Below, one piece after another: positions 8,410-17,774 of a DNA stretch of 64,000 nucleotides. The notes under the pieces are model-generated. The model did no database searches. It was not told the origin of the DNA and saw only the letters and a list, made by a program, of their open reading frames with translations. A program made the translations under genes and the position numbers. Source of the DNA: Helicobacter pylori (GTDB lineage: Bacteria > Campylobacterota > Campylobacteria > Campylobacterales > Helicobacteraceae); NCBI RefSeq assembly GCF_001653475.1, contig NZ_CP011487.1, forward strand, positions 1,426,001 to 1,490,000, read 5' to 3'. Every line of letters starts with the position of its first letter. Positions within the stretch are counted from its first letter, which is position 1.

Positions 8410-9107
8410 GATTATACCAGCCTTTAAACGCTTATTCTTACAATAGTGATTCGCTTTTTTTATACGATTTTTTACGCCCTTTTATCAAAAATAGCGGTGC
8501 GGTTTTAGACATAGGTTCAGGGTGTGGGGTTTTAGGCTTACTCTGCGCTAGAGACAACCCGCTAGCGATCGTTCATTTAGTGGAAAAGGATAGCAAAATG
8601 GCGTTTTGTTCCCAAAAAAACGCTCTTAAATTCCCTAACGCTCAAGTGTTTGAGAGCGATTTTTTAGATTTCAACCCTCCGATTTTGTATGATGTGATTG
8701 TGTGCAACCCTCCTTTTTATGCCTTAGGCTCTATCAAATCTCAAAATAAAGGGCATGCGAGGCATCAGAGCGAATTAAACTTCGTTTCTTTAGCGGCTAA
8801 AGTGAAAAAATGCCTGAAACCTAAAGGGTATTTTATTTTTTGCTATGAAGCCTTGTCGCTTTGCTTGGTCATAGAGAGCTTAAAAAGCGTTAAACTCACG
8901 CTAGAAACTTTAAGGTTTGTCCAAAGTTTTAAAGACAAAAACGCTCATTTGATGCTTGGAGCGGCTAGGAATAATTCCAAAAGCACTCTGAAAGTTTTGC
9001 CCCCTTTAATCACGCACAATTCCAAAAACCAAAGCGACAACACCAAAGAAGTTCTAACCATCTATCAAATTTGTAACACTTATTCTATCAAAGCACTTTT
9101 AAATTAG
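8391..9107 (+). CDS. Class I methyltransferase, TrmN6-like (tRNA1(Val) A37 family)
   Basis: A 238-residue protein with an SAM-binding motif I VLDIGSGCGVLGLL (residues 38-51) and a catalytic NPPF motif (106-109), the adenine-N6 methyltransferase signature. The N-terminal YQPLNAYSYNSDSLFLYDF fits the TrmN6/YfiC family, which methylates A37 of tRNA1(Val), and that is the best functional guess. An assignment to ribosomal or DNA substrates cannot be excluded from sequence alone. It overlaps ribD by 19 bases. Corresponds to HP1504. Confidence 0.78.
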   Translation: MDRKLLRLYQPLNAYSYNSDSLFLYDFLRPFIKNSGAVLDIGSGCGVLGLLCARDNPLAIVHLVEKDSKMAFCSQKNALKFPNAQVFESDFLDFNPPILYDVIVCNPPFYALGSIKSQNKGHARHQSELNFVSLAAKVKKCLKPKGYFIFCYEALSLCLVIESLKSVKLTLETLRFVQSFKDKNAHLMLGAARNNSKSTLKVLPPLITHNSKNQSDNTKEVLTIYQICNTYSIKALLN

Positions 9108-9131
9108 CACCTCTAAATTAAGGATTAAAAA

Positions 9132-11468
9132 ATGAAATGTTCGCATTGCCAGTTGGAATTTAAAGAAAGTGAGCTTTTTAAAGAAGTGATCAATCATAAA
9201 GAATTGTATTTTTGTTGCATGGGGTGCGCTAGGGTGTATGCGTTGTTATCAGATTTGAATTTAGAGAGCTTTTATGACAAATTAAACGATTCCACTTTAG
9301 CCCCCGTAACGCCCCAAAACTCAATGAGCGCTTTAGAATTAGAACAGGCTCTTGAAGAAAACCATAAGGGCGATTTTATCCTGAATCTTTTGCTGGAAAA
9401 AACGCATTGTAACGCTTGCTTGTGGCTCAATCAAAAGGTTTTAGAGCGCTTAAAAGGGGTTAAAAAAGTGAGCGTGAATTTCACCACCCACCATTTACAA
9501 ATCGTGTTTGACCAGTCTTTAAACCCTAAAGAGATCGTTCAAAAAATTGAGAGTTTAGGTTATGGGGCTAAAATTTATAACGCAAAAAATTACGCTCTAA
9601 AAGCCCAAAAAGAGCAGCGCTCCTATTTACTCACTTTAAGCGTGGGGTTTTTTGCCACCATGAATTTGATGTTTATTGCAATTGCCAAATACGCAAGTTA
9701 TGGCGCTGGCATGGATAAACTCATGCAAAGGAATTTGGATCTCGTATCGCTCTTTTTAAGCTTGTTGGTGTTAGTGGTTGTGGGGCGTTTTTTCATTAAG
9801 GGGGCATTTTATGGGCTAAAAAATGGCGTTTTGGGCATGGATTTGAGCGTGTCTTTTGGAGCACTATCGGCGTTTGTTTATTCCGTTTATGCCATGCTGG
9901 TGTCCCAAGAGACTTACTTTGAAGCGAGCAGCACGATTTTAACGCTTGTTTTTGGCTCTAAGTTTTTGGAATTAAAGGCCAGGCTGTTTGCGAATGAAAA
10001 ATGCCTGGCCCTAGAATCGCATGAAATCCATAGCGTGATCGTTGTAGAAAATGGCAAGCAGATAGAAAAACACCCTAAAGATGTCGCTATAGGCTCTGTT
10101 GTTTTGGTGCCAAATGGGGCTAAGATCGCTTTAGACGGCGTGCTTTTAAACCATGCGAGCGTGGATGCGTCTTTGATCAGTGGGGAGTTTAAGCCTTTGG
10201 AATTGGGGGTTAATGATCAAATTTTAGGGGGTTATGTGAATGTAGGCGTGCCTTTTAGCTATCAAGTGAGTGCTAATTTTCAAAACTCACGCCTTTCTTG
10301 TTTGTTAGAAACTTTAAAAAAGAGTTTTTTAGAAAAGCCCTTAATTGAGAGCAGCGCGAATAAAATTGCGGATATTTTTTCTAAAGCGGTGTTGTTTTTA
10401 GCCTTTATAAGCTTTTTATTATGGCAATTTGGTTTGGGGGGTAATTTTGAAAAAGCCTTAATGGTGTGTATCAGCGTGTTAGTCATAAGCTGCCCTTGCG
10501 CGTTCGCTCTGGCTACGCCCATTGCGTTAGTGATAGGAGTGTTTAAAAACCCTTTGATCGTGTTTAAAGAAGCGTTGTTTTTAGAAACTCTGGCTAAAGT
10601 GAAAAAAATCTTTATAGACAAAACCGGCACGCTCACGCAAAAAGAAGTCCTTTTAAAAGAAAAAATCATTTATGAAGAATTTGATGAAAGGCTTTTAAAG
10701 AGCCTTTTAAAAGTGAGGGAGCATTTAGCCCATAGCGCGATTCTTAAATCACTAGATGGTGATGAGGTTAATTTAGAAAAGATAGAGTTTTTCGCCCATG
10801 GCTTAAAAGCGAGCTATCACAATGAAACCCTGCTAGTGGGGAGTTTGAAATTTTTAAACGCTATGGGGGTTAATATAAAGGCTAAAGAGAGCGCTAATAT
10901 CATGGTAGGCTTTGTTAAAAATAAGACTCTATGCGCGTTATTCATTTTAGAAGAGCGTTTGAAAGCTAACGCTAAAGAAGTTATTCAGGCTTTACAAAAT
11001 AAAGGCTTAAAATTAGAAATTTTAAGCGGGGATAATGAAAGCTCGGTTAAGGAGTGCGCGAAAAAATTAGGGATTTCTAAGTATCATGCCAATTTGACCC
11101 CTGAAGATAAGGCTCAAATCATCAGTTCTTATAAGGGCGTTTGCGCGATGGTAGGCGATGGCAATAACGACGCGCTAGCCTTAAAACAAGCGAGCGTTTC
11201 TTTAGGGTTTGAAAAAAGCGCTTTGAGTAAAAGCGCATGCGATATTTTGCTTTTAGAAGAGGATTTGAGTTTGTTGGAAAAAGCGTTTTATAACGCTCAG
11301 AAAGTCTATCAAGTGGTGTTGCAAAACATTGTTTTGAGCTTGATTTATAACGCTATTTTAATCCCAGTCGCTATGCTAGGATACATCAATCCTTTAATAG
11401 CGAGTTTGAGCATGAGCGCGAGTTCGCTCTTAGTGGTCTTAAATTCTTTGAGATTGAAACGCTTTTAA
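9132..11468 (+). CDS. ccoI: Copper-translocating P1B-type ATPase for cbb3 oxidase (CcoI/FixI)
   Basis: A 778-residue P-type ATPase. The N-terminus has a Cys-rich metal site (C3, C6 and FCCMGC at 27-32), then a heavy-metal-associated domain with CNAC (93-96). The membrane transport site is CPC at 454-456, the phosphorylated aspartate D496 lies in DKTGT, and the hinge motif GDGNND begins near 675. The extra N-terminal Cys cluster is characteristic of CcoI/FixI, which exports Cu to the periplasmic side for cbb3 oxidase assembly rather than for detoxification. The role is supported by the nearby ccoG, which reduces copper for the same process. AAGGA precedes the ATG. Corresponds to HP1503. Confidence 0.9.
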   Translation: MKCSHCQLEFKESELFKEVINHKELYFCCMGCARVYALLSDLNLESFYDKLNDSTLAPVTPQNSMSALELEQALEENHKGDFILNLLLEKTHCNACLWLNQKVLERLKGVKKVSVNFTTHHLQIVFDQSLNPKEIVQKIESLGYGAKIYNAKNYALKAQKEQRSYLLTLSVGFFATMNLMFIAIAKYASYGAGMDKLMQRNLDLVSLFLSLLVLVVVGRFFIKGAFYGLKNGVLGMDLSVSFGALSAFVYSVYAMLVSQETYFEASSTILTLVFGSKFLELKARLFANEKCLALESHEIHSVIVVENGKQIEKHPKDVAIGSVVLVPNGAKIALDGVLLNHASVDASLISGEFKPLELGVNDQILGGYVNVGVPFSYQVSANFQNSRLSCLLETLKKSFLEKPLIESSANKIADIFSKAVLFLAFISFLLWQFGLGGNFEKALMVCISVLVISCPCAFALATPIALVIGVFKNPLIVFKEALFLETLAKVKKIFIDKTGTLTQKEVLLKEKIIYEEFDERLLKSLLKVREHLAHSAILKSLDGDEVNLEKIEFFAHGLKASYHNETLLVGSLKFLNAMGVNIKAKESANIMVGFVKNKTLCALFILEERLKANAKEVIQALQNKGLKLEILSGDNESSVKECAKKLGISKYHANLTPEDKAQIISSYKGVCAMVGDGNNDALALKQASVSLGFEKSALSKSACDILLLEEDLSLLEKAFYNAQKVYQVVLQNIVLSLIYNAILIPVAMLGYINPLIASLSMSASSLLVVLNSLRLKRF

Positions 11469-11902
11469 ACAAACCACATCGTTTTGGCTAAAATAGCAAT
11501 TAAAAAACCAAAAGTGAGAGCGATAGGGTGGGTATATTTACCAATAGGGTTTTTCTTACCCAAAAACTTACACGATAAAGAAAAAAGCACTAAAAGAAAA
11601 ATGCTTGACGCTAAGATCACTTTAAGCATGAGTATCTTTTGAAAAGGGGTTTCACACCAGCCTTTATCGCCCCCCATGTATTGACTAAGCATCATGCCCC
11701 CTGTTAAAACAAGCCCTAAAACGCATAAGGGCATGATTTTAACCGCTCTTTGAGTGATTCCTGTATTGGCCTTATTAGCAAACTCTTCGCCAAACATTTT
11801 CTTCACATTAGGGAAAATTACCCCATCAAAAAACAAGTAGCCAATAAAAATAATGGCGCACAATAAATGAACAACCAATACATAAGGATAAATCGCATCC
11901 AT
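11465..11902 (-). CDS. Four-helix membrane protein, CopD/HemJ-like
   Basis: A 145-residue protein with four predicted transmembrane helices and a short soluble loop. His near residue 12 in VHLLCAIIFIG and the layout of the first helix resemble CopD-type and HemJ-type proteins, and it is similar in length to HemJ elsewhere in this window (28550-28996). It is convergent with the copper ATPase, overlapping its last four bases. A copper or haem-related role is an inference from fold and neighbour; no enzyme signature is seen. Corresponds to HP1502. Confidence 0.6.
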   Translation of the reverse strand: MDAIYPYVLVVHLLCAIIFIGYLFFDGVIFPNVKKMFGEEFANKANTGITQRAVKIMPLCVLGLVLTGGMMLSQYMGGDKGWCETPFQKILMLKVILASSIFLLVLFSLSCKFLGKKNPIGKYTHPIALTFGFLIAILAKTMWFV

Positions 11903-12008
11903 TTAAAATCCTTTATTTATGGGAAAATTAAAGAGTTTTTAATCTACTATAAAAGGATTTTATTGTCAAGTAGCCCACTATTATGGGAATTTTAGGGGTG
12001 GATTTTGC

Positions 12009-12038
12009 TTGACTTTTAAGATTGTAATTAGTTATAAT
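12009..12038 (+). promoter_or_regulatory. Promoter of the Hor-family gene
   Basis: TTGACT at 12009-12014 and TATAAT at 12033-12038 with an 18-base spacer, an unusually complete vegetative promoter for H. pylori, where -35 boxes are generally poor. It would start transcription near 12045, giving a 5' leader of about 37 bases. Confidence 0.65.
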
Positions 12039-12081
12039 AAAATAATTAAAAAAGTAACACTTAAGCGGAGTACCCTAGAGA

Positions 12082-13245
12082 GTGGTGTTCAATTTTATGA
12101 CAAAGAAGAAAAGTAGGATGCAAAATCGTAAGGTTTGTAAAAATTTTAATCGTAAGGAATCTGTTTTGATAGCTCAATCTTTAGATATTTCTAAAAAAGG
12201 CTCGGTAATTTTAGGCGCTCTTTTGAGTTCGTTATGGCTGACAAACCCCTTAAATGCACATGAAAAGAATGGTGCGTTTGTGGGGATTAGCTTGGAAGTG
12301 GGTAGGGCTGATCAAAAGACAAACGCTTATAAAAACGGCGGGTTGTTTCAAGTGCCTTTTGGAGATGTTTCGGCTAATGATGATGGCAAAGTTCCTGTTG
12401 GGCAGACCGGTGGCTGTCAGCCAGCTTCAGGGACGCCAGGAACGCCAGGCTATACTAAAGCTAATTGCGTGGTCAATTGGACTTCTCGCACCATGCTTAG
12501 CACCAATAAAAGCATTCCTGGCCGTAACCAGCCGATGTATGGGCTAGGCGTGATGACAGGCTATAAGCATTTTATCGGTAAAAAGAGGTGGTTTGGGTTG
12601 CGTTATTACGGCTTTTTTGATTATGGGCATACCAATTTCTCTAACTCCAGAGCCGCTAACGCTATATCGCCTTTCTATTTGAGCGATCAAAAAGCAGACA
12701 TGTATACTTATGGTTTTGGCACAGACATGCTTTTTAACATTATAGATAAGCCTAAAGTCACGGCTGGGTTTTTTGTAGGCGTGAATTTTGCGGGTAACAC
12801 TTGGACTAATAATCGTGTGGGGTATTTTAAGGATGGGTATGTTTATGGCGTCAATACCGACGCTAACGCTTACATGACTAACGCTGATGGCACGATCACA
12901 TGCGGGGACACGACGCCGGCGAGTTGTAATGTGGGGATTAACCCTAATAGCGTCTATACCACAGGAAAATTGAACGCTAAAGTGAATAACACGATTTTCC
13001 AATTTTTAGTGAATGTGGGCATTAGGACTAATATTTTTGAACACCATGGCATTGAGTTTGGTATCAAAATCCCCACGCTCCCTAACCACTTTTTCAAAGG
13101 CTCTACTACCATAAGAGCGAAAAAACAAGGTCCGCTAGAGAATGGCCAATCAACCACTATCACCGGAGCAGAAACCAATTTCAGCTTAACCCAAACCTTA
13201 CGCCGTCAGTATTCTATGTATTTGCGCTATGTTTATACTTTTTAA
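12082..13245 (+). CDS. Hor-family outer membrane protein
   Basis: A 387-residue outer membrane protein of the Helicobacter-specific Hor family (Hop-related). An unusually long basic N-terminus precedes the signal hydrophobic core (GSVILGALLSSLWL) with cleavage near LNAHEKN. The mature part contains the family patterns FVGISLEVGRADQ, YGLGVMTGYKHFIGKKRWFGLRYYGFFDY and a C-terminal SMYLRYVYTF ending in Phe, the BAM recognition signal of beta-barrels. Starts at GTG 12082, ATG 12097 and ATG 12118 are all possible; no ribosome site clearly decides. It corresponds to HP1501, which I recall as HorK with limited certainty. Function is unknown; surface-exposed loops have Thr/Asn-rich and G-T-P repeats. 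Confidence 0.85.
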   Translation: MVFNFMTKKKSRMQNRKVCKNFNRKESVLIAQSLDISKKGSVILGALLSSLWLTNPLNAHEKNGAFVGISLEVGRADQKTNAYKNGGLFQVPFGDVSANDDGKVPVGQTGGCQPASGTPGTPGYTKANCVVNWTSRTMLSTNKSIPGRNQPMYGLGVMTGYKHFIGKKRWFGLRYYGFFDYGHTNFSNSRAANAISPFYLSDQKADMYTYGFGTDMLFNIIDKPKVTAGFFVGVNFAGNTWTNNRVGYFKDGYVYGVNTDANAYMTNADGTITCGDTTPASCNVGINPNSVYTTGKLNAKVNNTIFQFLVNVGIRTNIFEHHGIEFGIKIPTLPNHFFKGSTTIRAKKQGPLENGQSTTITGAETNFSLTQTLRRQYSMYLRYVYTF

Positions 13246-13294
13246 GTTTGGTAGGGTTTTTTAAGCAAGGCTTTAGATTTGAAAGCTTGATGCT

Positions 13295-13505
13295 TTAAAC
13301 TTTCAAATTGTCATTGATCTGTAGCCATTCTGTGCTATTTTCTGCTCTTTTGACAAATCTGTCATTACCGCATGAGTTCTCATGCTGTTGTGGGGGTATT
13401 TCTATAAGGTGTTCTGATTCTTCATCGCTAAAGATATATTCATTGGAGTCAAATTTTTCTTTCAATTCTTTATTTTGATTGATAGAGATAGTCTTACAAA
13501 GAATT
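13295..13505 (-). pseudogene. Unassigned gene remnant
   Basis: A minus-strand frame of about 70 codons, opened by a stop rather than a start codon and ending in TAA at 13295-13297. It encodes charged, plausible protein sequence (for example KELKEKFDSNEYIFSDEESEH and a C-terminal TEWLQINDNLKV) without a ribosome site. It looks like the 3' piece of a lost gene; it may belong to the same decayed restriction locus as the adjacent nuclease remnant. I do not recognise the family. Confidence 0.35.
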
Positions 13506-13544
13506 TAATCAGGCTAGACTGAGTAATGTCTAAAATAAATACCT

Positions 13545-14445
13545 TTAGCGTCCTTTATACAAACGCCCTTTGGGTGTTAGCGCATAAAAACCTTTTTCTG
13601 GTCTCTCAAAAAGCCCCAAGTTATCTTTTAAAGGGTTATCTTTTAGCACATGGTGGTTGAGATCGCCCCTAATAGTGTTCCTAAAAGTATCGCTTTTGTA
13701 TTTGTTTCCCCACTATTCTTTTTTTATTCGCCTTTCTAATGCTTGATAAATATCTTGCAATGCGACTTGTTTAACGCCTTTTTCCTCAACAGGCGGAAAT
13801 AAATTCCACTATCATTGCCTTGATAGAGGGAATGGTTCCAGGAAGCAATTTTTCTTGTTTTCCAATTTCTTTAATCTTTTCTTGAATGCTTTTATCTTTT
13901 GAGACTTTTTGTTCATTTTGAATAATGGCGCTAAAAACTTCATCATAGCTTTGCAAATACTCTTCATTAGGAGTGAATAGACTATCTGCATATTTTATAG
14001 AATTGTAGATAGCGTTCAGTTGTGAATAATATAATGGGTTCTTTTCTGTAAAATATGGTATTGACTTCAAACTTATTCTCCAACTCTCCTTTGGTTAAGT
14101 TGGTGCTACCTATGATGGAAGTTTTTTCTTTTCCATTGTCAAACATATAAATTTTAGGGTGGAAGACAATATCTGTTTTGTTATTTTCTTTGTCGCCGTA
14201 GCAATAAAATCTTAATTTTTTATAAGTTTTATTTAAGTCTAGCAAAAATCGTATGGATTTTGAGTCGGTTGTTTTAAAATCAAGTCCTACAATAATCTCA
14301 AATTCTGCCCCCTTTCTAAAGAATCAATCAAAGCATCTTGAATAACCTCAACCCCACTGTATCTTAAAAAAGCAACTGCAATAATATGGGTGTCTAAAGA
14401 ATTTCTTAGCCCTTCGTTAATCACTTTGCTAATAGGATAATTGAG
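13545..14445 (-). pseudogene. Broken restriction endonuclease of the phospholipase-D fold (NgoFVII/BfiI-like)
   Basis: Joined minus-strand pieces of one protein. The first piece (ISKVINEGLRNS..SGVEVIQDAL) has no start and is shifted at a five-C run (on the plus strand) near 14310-14314 into a frame reading AEFEIIVGLDFK. That frame carries a PLD-type active site, HPK with GSTNLT 16 residues on (about 14095-14161). A second shift near 14040-14060 leads to QLNAIYNSIKYADSLF, a third near 13790-13800 leads to ALQDIYQALERRIKKE, a TAG interrupts at 13713-13715, and the tail is a winged-helix-like segment (KSDTFRNTIRGDLNHH) ending at 13545. PLD-fold restriction enzymes such as BfiI and NgoFVII share the single HxK site. 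With at least four lesions the gene is dead. No partner methyltransferase is next to it. Confidence 0.65.
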
Positions 14446-14582
14446 ATTAGACTAGGATTTAAACAAAACCCACCAAAGACCTTAATCATTTTTCAAGCTA
14501 TTTTACAAGTCTTAAGTTAATGTTGCGTTGCAAGTCTTTTAATTTAGCTTTCTAATTGAGGGCTTGAGTAGGTTTATAAATC

Positions 14583-15650
14583 CTATAACCTCTTATTAAG
14601 CCTTTTAAAATACCAAAGACTCAGAGCTAGAAATACGAAAAAGGGCGATAGCACGCCTATTTCAGGAATGAGTATCCCTGAAATGCTGAACTTCCCTAAA
14701 GCAAAGAATAGCCCCCAAACAACGAGCGCGATAATGATAAACTTTAGCCCTAAAAGAGCCAGGTTTTCATAGCGGGCGAGACTGGGCGAAAAATAAGCGA
14801 TTAAAACGCTTAAAAACGGCACAAAAAAGGGCAAAATCGCAAACACATACAAAAACGAGCGCACTTTTTTCGTGTCTGCGTTTTGGCGCACTAAAGCATG
14901 CAAGGATAAAAGAGCGTCTGTGATAGAAACTGCGGGCTTGTTTTGATAAATGGTGTCTAAAACTTTAGGGCGGAAATTTTTGAGCGTTTTAAAGGTTTCT
15001 AAACGCGTGGTGTTTAAAGCGTTTGCACCCAGTTCAAAACTTAAGGGCATCTCATAGATAGTGGCGTCATGCAAAATCCAATACTTGCCTTCAAAAGAGG
15101 CCTCGTTAGACTCGGCATAAGATTCTAAAGTCTTATCTTTTAGGCGAAAAACCTTGATATTTTGGGCTTTTTGCAATAAGGGATTGATCTTATCAAAATA
15201 CACATAATCATCGTTATATTTCACTAACAAATGCTCTGAGACGCTCAAAGAATTGTCTTTATAGATTAAATTTTGTGTTTTTTCTTCCATATACACAAAA
15301 GGAGTCGCATTCAACCCCACATAAACAGCCGTGAAAAACAAACTAATCAAAAAAATAGGGCTTAAAATCTGGCATTTGGAAAAGCCAATGGAGAGCAGGG
15401 CGGTGTATTGGTTGGATTTAATGAATGCGATATAAAATAAAACCATCGCCAAAAGCAAGGAAATGGGCAAGGTGTAATTGAGAGCGAATAAGATGTCATA
15501 GGTGAAAAATAAAATAATCATGTTCGCAGAATCGGGCATTTTATCGGCGTATTTTAGGCTGTCAATGCCTACAAAAAACAATTCTAATGCTAAAAGCACG
15601 ATTAAAAAGTATTTGAAATAATACCACCCCACAAATCTAAACAAACGCAC
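14583..15650 (-). CDS. LptF/LptG-family lipopolysaccharide transport permease
   Basis: A 355-residue YjgP/YjgQ-family membrane protein: three helices in the N-terminal 110 residues, a periplasmic beta-rich domain (about 120-260), then three C-terminal helices, as in LptF and LptG, which with the LptB ATPase extract LPS from the inner membrane. The N-terminal RFVGWYYFKYFLIVLLALE matches the family pattern. Sequence alone does not let me choose between LptF and LptG. It is the last gene of a minus-strand operon, nine bases after pth. Corresponds to HP1498. Confidence 0.82.
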   Translation of the reverse strand: MRLFRFVGWYYFKYFLIVLLALELFFVGIDSLKYADKMPDSANMIILFFTYDILFALNYTLPISLLLAMVLFYIAFIKSNQYTALLSIGFSKCQILSPIFLISLFFTAVYVGLNATPFVYMEEKTQNLIYKDNSLSVSEHLLVKYNDDYVYFDKINPLLQKAQNIKVFRLKDKTLESYAESNEASFEGKYWILHDATIYEMPLSFELGANALNTTRLETFKTLKNFRPKVLDTIYQNKPAVSITDALLSLHALVRQNADTKKVRSFLYVFAILPFFVPFLSVLIAYFSPSLARYENLALLGLKFIIIALVVWGLFFALGKFSISGILIPEIGVLSPFFVFLALSLWYFKRLNKRL

Positions 15651-15659
15651 TTTAAGCCC

Positions 15660-16220
15660 CTAACTTTCTATTTTTAAAGGTTTTTTAAGCGTGAAACGAT
15701 TTTGCATGGCGTTAAAATCATGGCTTTCTATAAAAAATTTTAAGGCGTTTTTGGCATGTTCAAACACAGCGTTTTTTAAAGGTTCTTCGTTTTTGTGGAA
15801 TTTTGAAAGCACATGCTCAATCACACCAATTCCTTTAGAAATCCCCACCCTCAAGCGATAATAAGAATTAGAACACAATAAGTCAATGGATTTTAAGCCA
15901 TTATGCCCCCCATTCCCCCCACCGTTTTTAAACCTCACAACGCCTAAATCCAAATCCAAGTCGTCATGGACAATTAAAAGCTCTTTAGTTTTGTAAAAAT
16001 TTTTAGCGCTTAAAACGCTTTCGCCGCTTAAATTCATGTAAGTTTGGGGCTTGAGTAAGATAAAATCCTTATAAACGCATAAATAAGCGTTGTGTTTGGA
16101 AGAAAAAGCGAAAGAAAGATTCAATTCGCTAATGAGCGAATCTAAAATATCAAAACCAGCGTTGTGTCTGGTGTGGGCGTAACGCAAAGTAGGGTTGCCT
16201 AAACCTACTAAAAGCGTCAT
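15660..16220 (-). CDS. pth: Peptidyl-tRNA hydrolase
   Basis: A 186-residue protein that recycles peptidyl-tRNA released from stalled ribosomes. The family features are in place: VGLGNP (5-10), the catalytic His in TRHNAGFD (H19), the YMNLSGESV segment near 61-69, the HDDLDLDLG acid motif near 85-93 and [13 protein letters not shown]. It follows rplY by nine bases; the rplY-pth pair is conserved in many bacteria. Confidence 0.95.
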   Translation of the reverse strand: MTLLVGLGNPTLRYAHTRHNAGFDILDSLISELNLSFAFSSKHNAYLCVYKDFILLKPQTYMNLSGESVLSAKNFYKTKELLIVHDDLDLDLGVVRFKNGGGNGGHNGLKSIDLLCSNSYYRLRVGISKGIGVIEHVLSKFHKNEEPLKNAVFEHAKNALKFFIESHDFNAMQNRFTLKKPLKIES

Positions 16221-16229
16221 AACCTGAAA

Positions 16230-16766
16230 TCACTTCGCCTTAATCACACCGATCACAGCGATAGAATCATGATCTAAAATCTTAACATTCTCGTGTTTTT
16301 CTAAATCGCGCACCAAAATAGACTCATTCACATCTAAAGGGGCTACATCCACTAAATAGTGATCGGGCAAATGCTCTGGAGCGCATTCCACGCTAATACG
16401 CTTTTTAGAGATCATTAAAATCCCTTTATTTTTCAAGCCCACTGGAGTGCCTTGGTGTTTGATGGGGACTTTAAACTTAGACTTCACGCCCTTAGTAACA
16501 GCGAGTAAATCCACATGGATAAGCTCGTTAGTAACAGGGTTTTTTTGGTATTCTTGAACCACGACTTCAAAAGTCTTATCCCCTAATTTCACCGGAAAAA
16601 TCAAATGCTTTTTTTCCTTAAGGTATTTAATGAAAGGGTTTAATTTGAATGCGCCATTCACATTTTCAATGCCCTTTCCATAAACATTTGCGATTAGATA
16701 GCCATCTTTTTTTAAAGCTTTAGCGTTAGCTTTAGTAATACTCTCTCTAATAACGCCTTCTAACAT
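16230..16766 (-). CDS. rplY: 50S ribosomal protein L25 (Ctc form)
   Basis: A 178-residue protein with the N-terminal L25 5S-rRNA-binding beta-barrel (about 1-90) and a C-terminal TL5/CTC beta domain (from about 95), the longer form of L25 rather than the 94-residue E. coli type. Motifs such as [13 protein letters not shown] (about 75-87) and the [14 protein letters not shown] turn at the start of the second domain are typical. It lies between tal (54-base gap) and pth. Confidence 0.93.
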   Translation of the reverse strand: MLEGVIRESITKANAKALKKDGYLIANVYGKGIENVNGAFKLNPFIKYLKEKKHLIFPVKLGDKTFEVVVQEYQKNPVTNELIHVDLLAVTKGVKSKFKVPIKHQGTPVGLKNKGILMISKKRISVECAPEHLPDHYLVDVAPLDVNESILVRDLEKHENVKILDHDSIAVIGVIKAK

Positions 16767-16820
16767 GTCAATCCTTTAAAATAAAATAAGGGCTTATTCT
16801 ATCCAAAAAACCCTTAAAAA

Positions 16821-17771
16821 TCAAAAACTGCTTAAAAGCTTTTCAAAGGATTGTTTGAACGCTATCAAGCCTTCTTTAAGGAGTTTTTGAGCGGTGCTTT
16901 CTAAATCAATGTTGCACGCTTTTAATTCTTTTTTAAACGCTTCAATTTCTGTAATCTTTAAAGGGGTTTGATACTCGGTGTTTGGGTCAAGCAAATAAGC
17001 GTTTAAAGCCTCTAGGGGGGCTGTGTTGATAGAGTTTTTAAAACACAGCGCTTTAATGTAATAATCTTTAGCTAAAGAATCAGATTTAACGCCTGTGGAT
17101 GCAAAAAGGGTGCTTATGAGCTTATTAGCATGCTGATTGATTTGGTAATAGCACTCGGTAGCGTTGATGATCCCGCTTTTAGCTTGCAAATTTTTTGGCG
17201 CTAAAGGGTCTATTTCTTTGTCAAATCGTGAGACAAACACGCTAATGACCGCTCTTTTTTGCACTTCTTTGGCTAAAATTTGAGCGATTTTGCTAGCGGT
17301 TTTAGGCGAAAAGACTAAAGTGACATTAACAGGAATAGAGACTTTAGTTAAAGCGCTAACCACTTCAAGCCCGCTCTCGCTCGCTGGGACTTTAATCATC
17401 ACATTAGGGCGGTTTAATGTTTTGAATAAGCGCTTGGATTCATCAATGCTTTTAGCGGTATCGTCTTCTAAAAAAGGGTCAATTTCTAGGCTAATGTAGC
17501 CATTGTTAGGGTCTTTTTCATACAAAGGCATTAACGCGCTAGAAGCTTGTAAAATATCCTTTAGCGCTAGGGTTTCATAAATTTCTTTAGCTTTTTTGCC
17601 TTTGAGTTTAGCGATTTCATCTTTATAAAACGCGCTTTTTGTGATCGCTTCACAAAACAAACTAGGGTTACTCGTCGCCCCACAAATAGCCCCCTTATTG
17701 ATGAGCTTTAAAAAATCGTTTTCTAAAAAATCCCTCTCAATAAAATCGCACCACAAACTGAATTCTTGCAT
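16821..17771 (-). CDS. tal: Transaldolase
   Basis: A 316-residue pentose phosphate enzyme that exchanges a dihydroxyacetone unit between sugar phosphates. The Schiff-base lysine is K127 in [10 protein letters not shown], and the ATSNPSLF motif at 32-39 and the VNVTLVFSP strand are characteristic of transaldolase. The length fits the form used in epsilonproteobacteria. It follows murE by three bases, so it is cotranscribed with cell-wall genes in this operon. Confidence 0.93.
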   Translation of the reverse strand: MQEFSLWCDFIERDFLENDFLKLINKGAICGATSNPSLFCEAITKSAFYKDEIAKLKGKKAKEIYETLALKDILQASSALMPLYEKDPNNGYISLEIDPFLEDDTAKSIDESKRLFKTLNRPNVMIKVPASESGLEVVSALTKVSIPVNVTLVFSPKTASKIAQILAKEVQKRAVISVFVSRFDKEIDPLAPKNLQAKSGIINATECYYQINQHANKLISTLFASTGVKSDSLAKDYYIKALCFKNSINTAPLEALNAYLLDPNTEYQTPLKITEIEAFKKELKACNIDLESTAQKLLKEGLIAFKQSFEKLLSSF

Positions 17772-17774
17772 GTT

